Source: Anastrepha obliqua (Eukaryota; Arthropoda; Insecta; Diptera; Tephritidae). Taken from it: 64,000 nucleotides of DNA. The DNA lies in the NCBI RefSeq assembly GCF_027943255.1, contig NC_072895.1:41452001-41516000 (forward strand). Direction: 5' to 3'. Positions within the stretch are counted from its first letter, which is position 1, and each line of letters opens with the position of its first letter. Positions 23,206 to 35,200 of the stretch are shown piece by piece. A program made the position numbers and the translations under genes. The notes below the pieces were generated by a model that was given only the letters and a program-made list of their open reading frames with translations, ran no database searches and had not been told where the DNA came from.

Positions 23206-24515
23206 TACAGGGTGGGCCATATAGCTTTTGCTTTTTGAACCACCTATTTTTTTGAGAATGGTAACACAAATTACACATCAAATGTGTTCATAATTCTTAA
23301 AGGTTTGACATTTACGAAATGAGACGCTGTACGCTTGAACAAAATTGGGAAACATTGAAAACTTATTTCCAAAGTAGTGAGTCTTCTACTCAAACTGTGA
23401 GAAATTTGAAAAAAAAATTCCAAAAAAAAGATTTGCCAACAAGACAGGTTGTGGATCAATTTGTTAATCGTGTTCGTGAAGGTGGATCGTTAATGGATAA
23501 AACAACACGTGAACGTGCTCCTACAGTGCGTACACCCGAAAACATTGCTACTGTAGCCGAAAATGTGCGTGAACATCCAACAAACTCTACTCGTCATCGT
23601 TCTCAAGAATTGAACATTTCATGCACTTTTTTGAGGAGAATTTTGCATAAAGACCTCGGTATGAAGGCTTACAAAGTTCAATTGGTGCAAGAACTAAAGC
23701 CTAATGACCATCCAATGCGTTTTCGGTTCGCTCAATGGGCAGAAAATCGTTTGACCGAATATGGGCATTTTTACCGAAAAATCGTCTTGTTTGATGAAGC
23801 TCATTTTCACATCGGTGGCTACGTCAATAAGCAAAATTGTCGGATTTGGGGCTCAGAAAATCCACACGTTACTGTAAAGTAGTAAATGCATCCACAGCGA
23901 GTCACTGTTTGGTGCGGTTTTTGGTCTGGCGGCATCATCGGGCCATTTTTTTTTTTCGAAAATGAGCGAGGAGCCGCGGGTACAGTAAATGGCAAGCGTT
24001 ACCGTGACATGCTCAACGAGTTGTTTCCAAAAATTGAAGGGGATGACATGGACGATATTTGGTTTCAACAGGACGGTGCAACTTGTCACACTGCCAAAGT
24101 TACACTCGAACTCTTGGCTACCTTTTTTGAAAACCGACTAATCAGCCGAAATTCCGATATCAATTGGCCGCCTCGGAGCTGTGATTTAAGCCCGTTGGAC
24201 TATTTTTTGTGGGGAGCCGTTAAGGACAAATGCTATGCAAACCATCCAGAAACGATTGATGCTTTAAAACATGAAATCGAAGTTGCCATTCATGAAATTG
24301 GAGCCCAAACAATCGAAAATGTGCTTAAAAATTGGGTTGATCGAATGGCCTACTGTAAAGCCAGTCGTAGCAGTCATTTGAACGATATTATTTTTCATTC
24401 ATAAATGACAATGTTCAATCTTCAAAATAAAAAAAAAAAGTTTGAAAAAATATGATTAGTTTTTTTTTTTTTTATAGCCGATTAAAAAAGCAAATTTTAC
24501 ATGGCCCACCCTATA
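23206..24515 (+). mobile_element. near-complete DD41D mariner
   Basis: The element of 1306 bp runs from CAGGGTGGGCCAT (23208) to its complement ATGGCCCACCCTA (24513), with TA on each side. One frame from the methionine at 23319 to the stop at 24402 would encode a transposase of 361 codons. It has an N-terminal HTH region (residues 1-60) and a second HTH near 85-120. The first catalytic Asp is in LFDEAHFHIGG (residue 159), the second in FQQDGATCHT (about 252) and the third in PLDYFLWG (about 294), 41 residues after the second. NWVDRMAYCK is near the C-terminus. The only visible disruptions are two consecutive stops, TAG and TAA, at 23880-23885, where relatives have polar residues before MHPQRVTVWCGFW. 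Confidence 0.95.
23319..24404 (+). pseudogene. DD41D transposase with two adjacent stop codons
   Basis: Frame is kept across the whole length, and all three catalytic Asp are present. The open part upstream of the stops (187 codons) ends just after the first Asp block. The part after the stops (172 codons) holds Asp 2 and 3. TAG and TAA each differ from glutamine codons CAG and CAA by one C-to-T change. A poly-T tract at 23946-23957 codes for a run of phenylalanines and remains in frame. As it stands the gene cannot make an active transposase without readthrough of two stops. Confidence 0.9.
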
Positions 24516-24784
24516 CTTATAATATTATATATAAAATTTTGTATTTACATTCAATTAAATCTCCTTACAATTTTTTTTAAGAAAGATTAACGCACAAAAG
24601 GTTTTAGACTTCAAGCTTGCTGAAAATTTATTCTGACTCAACTGCAGACGAAGGTATGCGAAACAAATTTCCCTGCTAGACTCAGAAGCAGTTGAAATTA
24701 ACTCTTGAATGAAATATGTAAACAAATATGAAATACAATACTTCACAGCTATAACATATTCACATTAGAATTTTAATGTAGTTT

Positions 24785-25250
24785 GTAAAGGGTGATCACA
24801 TTGAAGGTACTTTTTCCAATAGGGTTTTGTCGACAGATAACGCGTGACTACTGTCAATCTATGGGCTGGAGGAATCATCGGATCATATTTTTTCAAAGAA
24901 AAGGCTGGCACTATCGCGCCTCTAGAAATAACTTTTGATGCCGAAAATCGAAGCTCGTGATCTCCACAACATTCGGTTCCAATAAGACGGCGCTAGTGAA
25001 CACGTCGTTTCGCTGAGCAATTCATCTCTCATCCCGGACCAGTGGATTTGCTTGGTGGCAAATCGTGTGATATCCCAACTTTGGCCTTTTTTGTGGGGCT
25101 ATGTAAGGTCTAAATGCTTTGTAGATGAACCAGCTTCGATTGAGGCATTGGAAACCAACATTACTAAAGTTATTTACGAGAAACCGACCGAAGCCCTCCA
25201 GCGAGGCCAACATTTGAAAGAGATTATGTTCAGAAAATAAATGTCATGAA
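24785..25250 (+). mobile_element. internally deleted DD41D mariner
   Basis: Starts after TA with AAGGGTGATCACATT, the same terminus as the element ending at 1134. Peptide LWAGGIIGSYFFKE (about 24867-24902) and a degraded VQQDGA-like block are followed by PTLAFFVGLCKV/WGYVRSKCFVDEPASIEALE (25077-25160) and HLKEIMFRK to a stop at 25240. The whole N-terminal half with the first catalytic Asp is missing. No right TIR was found. Confidence 0.75.
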
Positions 25251-25524
25251 TGACACAAAATGATAAATATATTCAATCCAATCCATTTGAATTTTCAATT
25301 GAAGCAAAGGAGCTACCATCAGGCTTAGATGTATGCGTTCAAAAATTTATATCAATTGTAATAAAAATACTAAACAAATTTAAGGCGATAGTACAAATAG
25401 TCACAAAATCATCGATATATCATAAAGACGTGAGATTCTTTTTTTTTTAAGAAAATAAACCAAAGAGGAAAGTTTCTAAAAAAACATTGCTTAATTTCCT
25501 GTGTGTAAAATGTATTTACTTATC

Positions 25525-25860
25525 TTCTATACTATAAAGGTGTCCGCGTATCACCACGAAACGACAACACCAAATGACGTAAAAAGTTTTATACATTCAT
25601 ATTTTCACCCAATGAAGGTTATAACCTATCTAAAAAAAATCTGAAAAATAAACGCGATTTTTGAACAACTTCACGGATTATACTAAATTTATTGGGGTAT
25701 AAAACTGAATACCTTAAAATCTTCTAAAGATTCTAATAAAACAATTTTACATTTTTATAAGATTTTTCTTAATTTGTTACATTTTTGTGAGTTTTGTAAA
25801 AAGTGTGGGTTTGGAGTTACATAATTTTTATTTTGGAATACACTATACTTTTATAAAAAC
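25525..25860 (+). repeat. AT-rich dispersed repeat, copy 3
   Basis: Contains GCGATTTTTGAACAACTTCAC, then GGGGTATAAAACTGAATACC, then ATTTTTATAAGATTTTTCTT, in the same order as at 57.9 kb. It is preceded by CTATACTATAAAGGTGTCCG, which could be the true left end of the family. A rolling-circle (Helentron/DINE-like) nature is a speculation from that start and the AT-rich body. Confidence 0.5.
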
Positions 25861-26046
25861 AAAAAACAAATTAAAACTTGGTAGAGCGCCGGGCTGATAT
25901 TATTTTGAGCAAACCTGCATATTTGCTTCTTTCAAAGTAAAAGAAATCCTATTCTAAGCTGGTTATTAGCAAGCAATTTTTGGCCACCATGACCACTTAT
26001 GCCATTCAACATTTTAGAATAATCGTATTTACCCATATACTGTGCC

Positions 26047-26977
26047 TTCTATTCAAATATGAACGAGACGTTTTTAAATAAAACGGTCCGCGGTTGACAT
26101 ATGGCAAAAATAAATTTTTTATTTTTTGGTAGGACTGTTATAAGCTTACATGGCAAATTTCAGCGTGATATGTCACATAGTTTGTTTTCTGTGCTACTGT
26201 AAACAAGTCAAGCTCGAGTGTGTTCTTCGAATTCTCTTTTATGAATTCTCAATTGTCTCAAAATGTTTTCCACGGAGCGGCAACTTGAGCTTGGGAAACA
26301 GGAAAAAGTCACATGGAGCCATATCAGGCGAATACGGTGCTTGCGGAACGATATTAACATTATTTTTGTTCAAATAATCGCGAACAAGACGTGATGTGTG
26401 AGCTGGTGCATTATCGTGATGCAAGAACCATGACTTGTTGTCCCACAATTCCTTCCTTTTAAGACGAATGTTCTCGCGCAAACGCTTTTAAACGTCTAAG
26501 AAATATTCAGCGTTAACCGATTTTGCGATTTGTGCGATTTTCAAGCACAATTTCCTTTACTTTTCCGATGTTTTCGTCGTTTACTGATGTTGCTGGACGA
26601 CGTTCATGAGGCAAGTTTTCAACCGATGTACGGCCCTCTTTGAACGATTTGTACCACTGGAAAACACGTGCACGCGATAAAGCAGAGTCCCCATAGGTTG
26701 TCTGCAACATTTTTAAGGCGTCTGAAGCCGAAATTTTGTTGGAATAACAAAATTTCAAACAAATTCTTTGTTCAACTTGAATTTCCATCGTTAAATTCGA
26801 AGAACACACTCGAGCTTGACTTGTTTACAGTAGCACAGAAAACAAACTATGTGACATATCACGCTGAAATTTGCCATGTAAGCTTATAACAGTCCTACCA
26901 AAAAACAAAAAATTTATTTTTGCCATATGTCATCCGCGGACCGTTTTATTGATAACGTCTCGTTCATATTTGAGCAG
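26047..26977 (-). mobile_element. mariner with long (about 185 bp) TIRs, internally deleted
   Basis: Bases 26047-26233 and 26793-26977 are inverted copies, almost identical over the inner 150 bp (for example GGTAGGACTGTTATAAGCTT and CTCGAGTGTGTTCTTCGAAT). The transposase reads leftwards from the methionine at 26788 (MEIQVEQRICLKFCYSNKIS), immediately inside the right TIR. It has one HTH region up to VNDENIGKVKEIVLENRTN. The reading then jumps to RENIRLKRKELW, LHHDNAPAHTSRLVRDYL (second catalytic Asp) and PYSPDMAPCDFFLFPKLKLPLRGKHFETIE, where it meets the left TIR. The middle with the first Asp and the C-terminus are deleted. TA duplication at the outer edges is not clear. Confidence 0.85.
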
Positions 26978-28036
26978 AAGTTATGTCTGTATGCACAATT
27001 ATTCCGCTCTGCTAACAATTTGTTACCTTAAAAAATTTTAAAAATAGCACAAGCTATACATTTTTTTGTTGTTTTCCTTGCAAAACTGCAAATGGAGAGT
27101 TATTTATGATTGCAGCTAAAAATTTGAGAATCTAGCTTTTTGATAATCGACTTCTTTAATTTGGGTCATGGCAAGTGCTTTAGGGAATTGTCTGTCATGA
27201 AATAATCTACACATATAAAGGTGTGGTTACATAGAGGTACCGTATACAACTGCAATGCTTACTGACGTAATATTATTTTCTTTTTTGTTCACTTCATTTA
27301 TTGTTGCCCCAAATGATGGAAGCCAATTTGATATACGAAAAATTACTTAACAATTTGAGAGGACATTTTTTTTCATTATTACAATGACTGATTTTGACTG
27401 ACAGCTGGCTATTCCATTCAGATTATGTTTCGATTATACTCCACTTAGGGAAAGGAAAAATATTGAAATTTAAATTTGCAAATAAATTTATCCATACACA
27501 TAACAGTATATATGTAAATATAAGAGTGTAGATATGTATCTACATAGTTTTAGCCAAATAAATATAATGGAAATTTGTAGAATTTATTAATATTTGACTC
27601 GTTAGTAAAGAATATTGATATCAGTAAAATAGTGGGTGTAAGCAAAAGATACTTAATTGCAATGAAACTGATACTGGGAAAATTAATAATGATAAGAGTA
27701 AAAATATGGATACTAAACAGGAGCGCAACCAGGATTATTTCGGGGAAGTCTTTTATGAATTTCAAATTTTGAATATATTAAATACCTAAGCAAAGTTTGC
27801 TTATACCACTTTATTTAAAAAAAGTAAAAGAAAGCTCGAAAAATTTAAGAATGGACATACATTATTGACTATAAAAAACTACATAATGGAGATATTCACT
27901 TGCATATCATGTGCACATAAACGGAGCTCAAAAATACATTCAATAAAAAACGAATAATAAAACAAAACAAACGAAAATCATTTTTTTTTTTGTTTTTTCA
28001 AGAAAAAAGGAAAAATATTTCAAAACATCATTAACT
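26978..28036. other. AT-rich, nothing recognised
   Basis: No recognisable coding region or element. A short string at about 27215 (CATATAAAGGTGTGG) resembles the start of the 25.5-kb repeat. Confidence 0.4.
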
Positions 28037-28394
28037 TTTTAACAATTTCTACTGGCACTCGCGTGTATGCCAGACGGAGTGAGCATCGTCTGAGAAGCGA
28101 CTACATTGCATCGTGCTTATACAACGTTATCGTAGGCATAAAAACAGGAAAGCAAGCTGCCAGTTTGGATGTTTCGGCAGGCATTTCCCATTGCCTGCGG
28201 TACGCGATTGGGCCAATGTTTCTATTTGTTAATTGTTTTATCGAGCAAAGTGGCATTTTGTATCGCTTCACCCCCTTTGGTGCACGCATAGTACTAGAAG
28301 GCGAAACAAAACAAAAACAAAGTCACAAAGAAGCACTTGGCTCGGCTTTTAAATTATTTTAAAAAATTTACAAAAATGGAAAACAATATTTCTC

Positions 28395-28425
<31 letters not shown>
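28037..28425 (+). other. GC-richer segment ending in a 30-base A-run
   Basis: About 300 bp of balanced composition containing a 99-codon open frame (28063-28362) precede AT-rich sequence and an uninterrupted run of 30 A at 28396-28425. This is what a poly(A)-tailed retrocopy would look like. I recognise neither the peptide nor target-site duplications, so its origin is open. Confidence 0.3.
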
Positions 28426-28428
<3 letters not shown>

Positions 28429-30215
28429 GGTAATGGTTTAGAATTTAAAATTGTTCTTCGACTCCAACCTGATGTGTTCTCAATAGGAGTTTTCTTTGGC
28501 AAATTTGCCAGAGTAACATCTCGTGCCTGCTCTTAGTGAAGTAGCTGATTTACTACACCAGAAATAAGATTGAATGCAATGAGTTGTTTTTTTATTAAAC
28601 GATCCAAATTTAGCGTGTTTAGTAATATATGCAAATGAATGTAATCTTAGTCCCAAGCTCTAAAATATAATCTAAAGCAGGAATGTTCGAAAATAACTTC
28701 CAAATATAAGTAGTAAAATTTACTAAATTTCAGAATCTTTCTGTGACTCATACAAACATTCGTTTTTTTAACTTTTGCTTAAATAGCGGGATGAAAGTCT
28801 ACATAGCGCCATGGTATTCCACCGTTTGTGAGATCACTGGTATGCAAGGCAATGCTAAAATTCAGTGTTAGCTTCTTTAATAAACGAAAGTAAATTTAAG
28901 CCTGACACAATGAAAAGCTTGGTGTATATAAGAGTTTACCTCTCCGTACTCACTAGCTCCGAGTCGATGACACGAATCATGAGTAAGAAACTGCGATCGT
29001 AAATGCGGCCAACCAGTGTATGAGTTTCACTATCAGTCACAATAGCCAATAGGAAAGGGTACGTGTTTGGTGAGAACAGATTTAACAAATGTAGCAAAAC
29101 TCCAGGAGAGTAGCTCTCGAATAACAGAACGAAGCACTGTTCTCCCCAAAATGGTTGTTGGTAAAGACTCGTGCTCACTTCACAGCTGTGAAATTTCCCC
29201 AGCAATATGTATTAATTTGGCTTGTCGTGAAATGTTGCTAGCAACATTGATTGTCAAATGACAGGAGACTTCAAATTTATGAGCAAAGTTCCAGAAGTAA
29301 TTGGCAAAATTTGTTAAGAAAAGTGTTTTTAAACAAATTAATACGTAAAAAAATATAAAGCAGATTTACTTACGCTCTTTGCGAATACGTTTCAATTAAA
29401 AATACCAGTACTTGAACTCAGGTATTTCACTCATAAACAAACTGTTAGTTTTCGCTCAATTTTTAATTGCTTGTGCATGAATATTTCAAATAACTGAGTA
29501 CTGCTTTGCTGTGAGATACCTATGAAATTTCACTCAGTTTTCACGGCAATGTCAATTTTATGGGTTTTGACAGCCAGTACTCAATATTAAATTCGCAATA
29601 GACTGATTATCTGATATTAAATGAAAATGTCAGCCTAAGCCTATCAATATTTTATACACCGTTTTTTGTTGGAGCTTTAAGTGTCATTCTGAAATAAACA
29701 CGATTTTTCAGAACATTTTAACAACAGCCCCATCGAGTCGACCCACTTTTTCTAATTCACATCATTTGTTGTAAATAGATGAAATATAATCTGAATATGA
29801 ATAAAATCGGGCCATGTATATGATTGCTCGTCATGTAGAGGTTAAAGAATTAGCTATATACGTATTCCAAATATTAACAACCCAATCTTTAATTTATTTC
29901 TTTCAATATTTTGAATCTAGGCCCACCTATCCGAGGCTTTGCTTTTTTACTCATTGTGGGAGGATTTTTACGTGCCGTTTCCCAAGCCCAGTGCACAACC
30001 AGATATCTTGGGTTGCTTCGCCATCACATTAGCTTGTTCTTAAACGGTTGTTTAGGAGCTACCCAGAGGACTCTTGGGCGGGGCTCTGAAGTTGTGAGCT
30101 ACTTGGACCGTAGAACGTAGACAGAATAATCATACTGGCCACTTCCAAGTGAATGCCAATCAGGGATTTTCCCCACTTGCGGGACTTCTACACTCGGAAC
30201 CATTATTTAAATATA
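28426..30215. other. non-coding, unassigned
   Basis: No identified gene. The segment 29920-30190 is GC-richer and looks like a decayed transposon untranslated region. I could not assign it. Confidence 0.4.
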
Positions 30216-30466
30216 AAGCAATGAGCTTAACGACGACATAGACATAGTGCAGCGAATAACGACCCAGTGGCTCCGTGAGCTGTGTCATTTTGTCCGAATG
30301 GATAAAAACGCTCCGACTCTGAAAGTATTCGAAGCGGCACCAGCTAGTGGTGGCAGAGGAAGGCCTTCTCTGCGTGACAAAGATCAGGTGGAGAAAGACT
30401 GGGCTTTATTTGGTGTGCCCAACTGGCGCCGGTTAGCACGAGAAAGAGGGAGAAGAAGAAGAGTAC
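30216..30466 (+). mobile_element. RTE-like LINE 3' fragment
   Basis: Begins GAGCTTAACGACGACATAGAC, equivalent to the LINE at 54.5 kb read in its sense. It encodes the same C-terminal peptide: FVRMDKNAPTLKVFEA, SGGRGRPSLRDKDQVEKDWA, GVPNWRRLARERG. Instead of the conserved 3' tail it passes directly into a GAAGAAGAAG run. It is therefore a 5'-truncated copy whose tail is shortened but still ends in the GAA-type simple sequence. Confidence 0.85.
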
Positions 30467-31467
30467 CCACCTATCGGATCTCTTCCTTTTGTTTTTGCCT
30501 TTTATTTTTTTTTTCTTGCAAAGAACCCCTCTTCTTACGCACTTCGACTATAGCGTTACCAAGCGGGTGTCCTTTTAAAGTAACTTAGCAGAAAATGAAG
30601 AATTTGATATCTTCATCACTAGAACTTGAAGGATTTTAGAATATTCAGATCGAAGAAAATGTATACGAAATACCATATATATCAGTGCGCAAAGTTGATG
30701 ATTCATGACCTTGGATTGTATGTAAGTGGCACTCAAAATATATTTTTTTTTAATTTTCACTCTGTAAAGACGATTTTATGACCCACATCCAGGTGTACTA
30801 GCACATACTCTTAAACCTATTTCTAATAGGAGGATTTTGTATATAAAATATTTTATTATATTGCTTTCAAGATGTTTTTTCAGAAATGTAATTACCATAC
30901 AGTATCATATTTTGGCGTCTACGTTGATATCTGTACGCCAAATTAGAGAACTAGAGGTATTTTTCGATTCTATACTCATATCCAGCTGCCTTAATTTCGA
31001 TTGCTTACTCCTTTTGTCCGGCGTAATTGTGCACATTTCTCAGATATTTAAGCTCTCAAAAAGTTGTATATAGCATTTATTAGGGCCCGTTTAGATTGTT
31101 CTGATTTATCTGCCGGCACTTGCCAATCAAAGAATTGAGTGCATAAAAAAGGTATTTATAAAATTTGCGTTACGGTGGGTGAACTTTTCGAAGTCGTTGC
31201 CTTCATATGACTCGCGATGGCAGCTTGACGTTTCAATTATATTTACTATGAAGGCACCCATTCGCGAACCTGAAGTGAACTCAATAATGTCTAAGATAGC
31301 GACTTTTCATTTACTGGAGCGGCATTGAGAAGCAATGTGCAGAGTCTTATACAAAGTTATCGATTCTACTTACAAATGCATAGCTAGTGAGAATATAATA
31401 GTATTCCATAATTAAAAAAATAAGTAAATATTGTAGATAAATATTTATATTTCATTTGTGGAAATAC
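30467..31467. other. AT-rich, nothing recognised
   Basis: No coding or structural feature that I can support. Confidence 0.4.
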
Positions 31468-31512
31468 ACCAAATAAAAAGAGGAGCTTGGCCGAACACCC
31501 AAAAAGGGTGTG
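31450..31512 (+). mobile_element. SINE 3' fragment
   Basis: CATTTGTGGAAATACACCAA, then AGGAGCTTGGCCGAACACCC and AAAAAGGGTGTG match the 3' quarter of the SINE family, including its tail hairpin. The terminal GCGCCAATTA is lost. Confidence 0.7.
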
Positions 31513-34026
31513 GGATCAAGTAGGTGTCAAATTAATGGAAATTTTGTAGAGTCATAAAACTTCCACTCTTCTATTATCTGAGGTTTCATTAAGGGCGGTA
31601 TGTGTAACTTGAATACTTATCTTGAGACATGATGTACTCGTATATCACCTCTTACTGTCAATCTTCCAACTTGAATCTTTCTAGTGGTGAAAATATTAAC
31701 CCTAACCAGAGACTGGGTACTTCCCAAAGTGAGAAACCCTACTAGAAGTAAATAGAACAAAATAAGTGGGTGATTTGGCTCTACTACATAAAGGCAGACA
31801 AACGCATATCAATATTCATTGTCGCAAATCCACAAGTGGAACCAATGGTTGGCACAAGACTTTATAGTGATGATGATTATCTGGGGTGATTTTTTTTTAT
31901 TTTTAATCGGAATTTTATTATTTTATTAATAAAAAACTTGAATTTTGAAGGTACTTCTAAATTTACGTAGCTTACGTAACTCTTAAAATTAAAAACAAAA
32001 AATTGTATTGTATACTCCCGATGGAAAAACAGTAAGAATTTTTATTTCGTAGGGGGAGTGTTGTACCCTAATGTACACACGAACCCACTCAGTGAAAGTA
32101 TTTCTCAAGATATGCAGTAAATTGTTTAATGTTCCTACATACTCTGCGAGCTTTCAAAATATTTGCAGCTTTTTCTCTTTAAACTACATCCTTTGTTCAA
32201 TATTTTATGGGTCATGCAGGGTCATATGGGTCTTTATTTATTTATAATACTTTCTTTTTTTTTTGTATTATCCTACAATCAATATTTACTGCTACTTACG
32301 TACAATGGTCATATTGGAAACAAATATAAAACAGCCCATGGGAAATGGGTTGACCGTTATCAAAACATATTCTGCTCTCCGAAAGGTAAAATGATATGAC
32401 AATAACCGTATGGCGAAGTAGATGAAAGGTAATGCCAACCATGTACTATAAAAAGTTGAAACAAAAAAATATAAAAGAAAAAACTGACAAAAAACAAACT
32501 GAAATAAAAAAAACTCTGAAATAAAAAGAATCTGAAATAAAAAAATTCTGAAATAAAAAAGTAAATGAAGCATACAAGTTTTATGGTCTCTCTTTGCTGT
32601 GACACTTTTTTATAACCTACATCATTTTTTTGTTGAAATAGCGGTAATAAACTCGTTCATCTTGTTCACCAATCAAAACTCGCAAACCTCCCCTTCATTT
32701 ACCCATTCATCTCACTACCTCTACTGCTAGCACTTACACAACTACGAAGACAAAAAACTAAAAGTCTCACTGCATTACGGCTCATTTCTTTAAAGGCGTT
32801 GCGTTAAGGAACAAAGTGCCGTAAAGGCTATTGAAATGCCTATTAAATATTATAGATCAATAGTTAAATTGTCGATGTTAAGAAAATTGTACTTTTCGCT
32901 GGCTTTAATGGCTTAATCGTAATCGTTGTGTAAGTGGAGACCAACACTGTCTGACTTATCGGCAGCTGTAGGTTGATTGAACTGCCTAGAAAGCAGCGCG
33001 TGCGTCTTGTGTGGGTTGAGTTACTCGCTGATTTTCCAGAGATTAAACACATAGTCATGTCGATATAATAAATCATATTCTTCTCTTCTACATCATCTTC
33101 TTCCACCGCCCTTTTTTTAATATCGCTTTTATAGAATTTATTGTTTCGATTGCTCAAATTTGTAGAGAGAAAAAAGGCAATAACAAAGAAACAAACATGT
33201 CTGCTTGGTTTGATAAGAACACACAAAGAATTTTCGTTCGAAGAGGGGCAAAGTTAAAAGTCAATCCATTAAGAGTCTCGTTCGAGCGATGCTTCTTGTC
33301 GGAGAAAACAGAGAAAGAGAAGAAAATGTGTGTACGGGAAATTTGTTATTTCGTAAAAATTTAAACGATTTGACATGTGGGTAATATATTTTTCTTTGGC
33401 TGGTCTCAAATAATGGGTGTTTTGAATATAACACGCAAAATTGTGTAAATCCCACTATGAAACTTTTAGGAATTATTTATTTATTATTATTATACTTAGT
33501 CTATGAATACAACTTTCTTACAACCTAATTACAACGAAAAGGAGAGCAACTTTCGACTTTGATTTAAAAATCTAAAAAATGGAATATAAAGTAATTAAAA
33601 ATACACATTTCGGTGAAGAAAAATCTATTTCGACAGAACTCGAGATTGAATTATTTTCCCTTAAGGCTCCAACAAAAGCAGCTTTACGCGTATGTTTCAT
33701 TTGGCACCATAAAAAGGTAAAGAGCTACGAAGATTAAACTGCGCTATATTGAAATTAATTATTTCCAAAATAAATAAACACTCAATACTGCCTTTGATAA
33801 AATTAAAATGCTAAAGATTTAAAAGCGAGAGGACTTCTCTTCTTACTTCTAAAGACTTAAGGTTAATCAAAAACAAACGAGACTGAGATGCAGGAATTGG
33901 CTTAATAAAACTCAATGAACGTAGGGCGTAATTTAGATCCCTTCAATTCTGTTTATGAAGATTTTTTGGATTTATCTCCTAATGCAAGAAATGTTTCAAA
34001 TTAAAATGCATGAACGCCTTATATAA
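31513..34026. other. non-coding stretch with short repeats
   Basis: No host gene recognised. The open frames near 32.3-32.6 kb come from A-rich simple sequence. Confidence 0.4.
32499..32562 (+). repeat. 16-bp tandem repeat, 4 copies
   Basis: CTGAAATAAAAAAAAT-like units start at 32499, 32516, 32532 and 32548. Confidence 0.75.
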
Positions 34027-35200
34027 TACGAGGGGTATTTTTAAAGTAAGTACCGTTTTTAAATTACGCCGCCGCAGCGCTGCGATCGCCGTTTAGCGCA
34101 TGCACGTCTTGTAGCTACATCTGTTGGGAAGCCACAGAAGCCATTATGGAACCATGGGATCGAGTCTACATCTGTTAGCGTGATTTTAAAATACCTCCAC
34201 CAGTTGAGAAGCCCGTGGACTGTGAAGTGCGTACTGTAATACGGTCTCTCTGTGCTCAAGGCTTCAAATCTTTTGACATTCATCACCAAATCAGTGAAGC
34301 GTATGGTGAAACCATTATGAGTGATGGAATTGTGCGAAAATGGGTTAGAGCCTTTAAAGATGGCCGCACAAACATTCATGCTGAGGAACGAAGTGGGAGA
34401 CCTTCAGTCATTACCGATGAATTGATTCAAAAAGTGGACTAAGAAGTGAAAGAGAACTGACGATTCACGATTTCGTTCTTATCTGAAAAGTTTCCTGCTG
34501 TCTCAAGAAGTATTCTTTACGAAATCGTCTCCGAACGTTTGAATTATCGGAAATTATGTTCACGCTGGGTGCCAAAAATGTTGACTGATGAGCACAAAAC
34601 CAAAAGATTGGGCAATGCATTGAGTTTTCTCGAACAATACAGTTACGAGGGGGATGACATTCTAAGCCATATTGTCACAGGCGATGAAACATGGGTAGCC
34701 AACGTTACACCGGAATCGAAACAGCAATCAATGGAATGGCGGCATTCACAATCCCCTAGGAAAGTGAAATTTAAACAAACAATTTCTCCTCAGAAAATCA
34801 TGTGTACTGTGTTTTCTGACAAAAAGGGTATGTTGCTGGTCGATTTTTTGGCTCGTGGTGGCACGATCGATGTAGCAGCAAAAGACATGGCATGCTGAGC
34901 GCAGGTCCCGATCTAGCACCGAGCGACTACCATTTGTTCATGCACTTGAAGAAGCAACTGGCGGCCATTCCGATGATGACAAAGTGAGAACGACTGTGAA
35001 GCTAATCAAACGGCAATCTTCTTTGACGATTGCATACAAAAGCTGGTCCCAAGATATGATAAATGCCTCAGTAGTAATGGGAGTTATGTAGAAAAGTAGA
35101 GTAAAGTATGGCCTTTCAGCTGAATAAATTATTTTTAGAAAAAATTTAGTTGTTGTTTTTTTTATAACAAAACGGTACTTACTTTAAAAAACCGCTCGTA
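34027..35200 (+). mobile_element. mariner (DD34D type), internally deleted
   Basis: Ends CGAGGGGTATTTTTAAAGTA (34029) and its complement TACTTACTTTAAAAAACCGC... (to 35198) form a TIR of about 30 bp, flanked by TA. The transposase has an N-terminal HTH (34215-34440, ending in ERSGRPSVITDELIQKVD before a stop). Next come RKLCSRWVPKMLTDEHK (34540-34600) and IVTGDETWVANVTPESKQQS with the first catalytic Asp (about 34670-34730). KIMCTVFSDKKGMLLVDFL is followed by a jump near 34895 to GPDLAPSDYHLFMHLKKQL with the third Asp. The block with the second Asp is deleted, and stops and frameshifts add to the damage. Confidence 0.88.
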
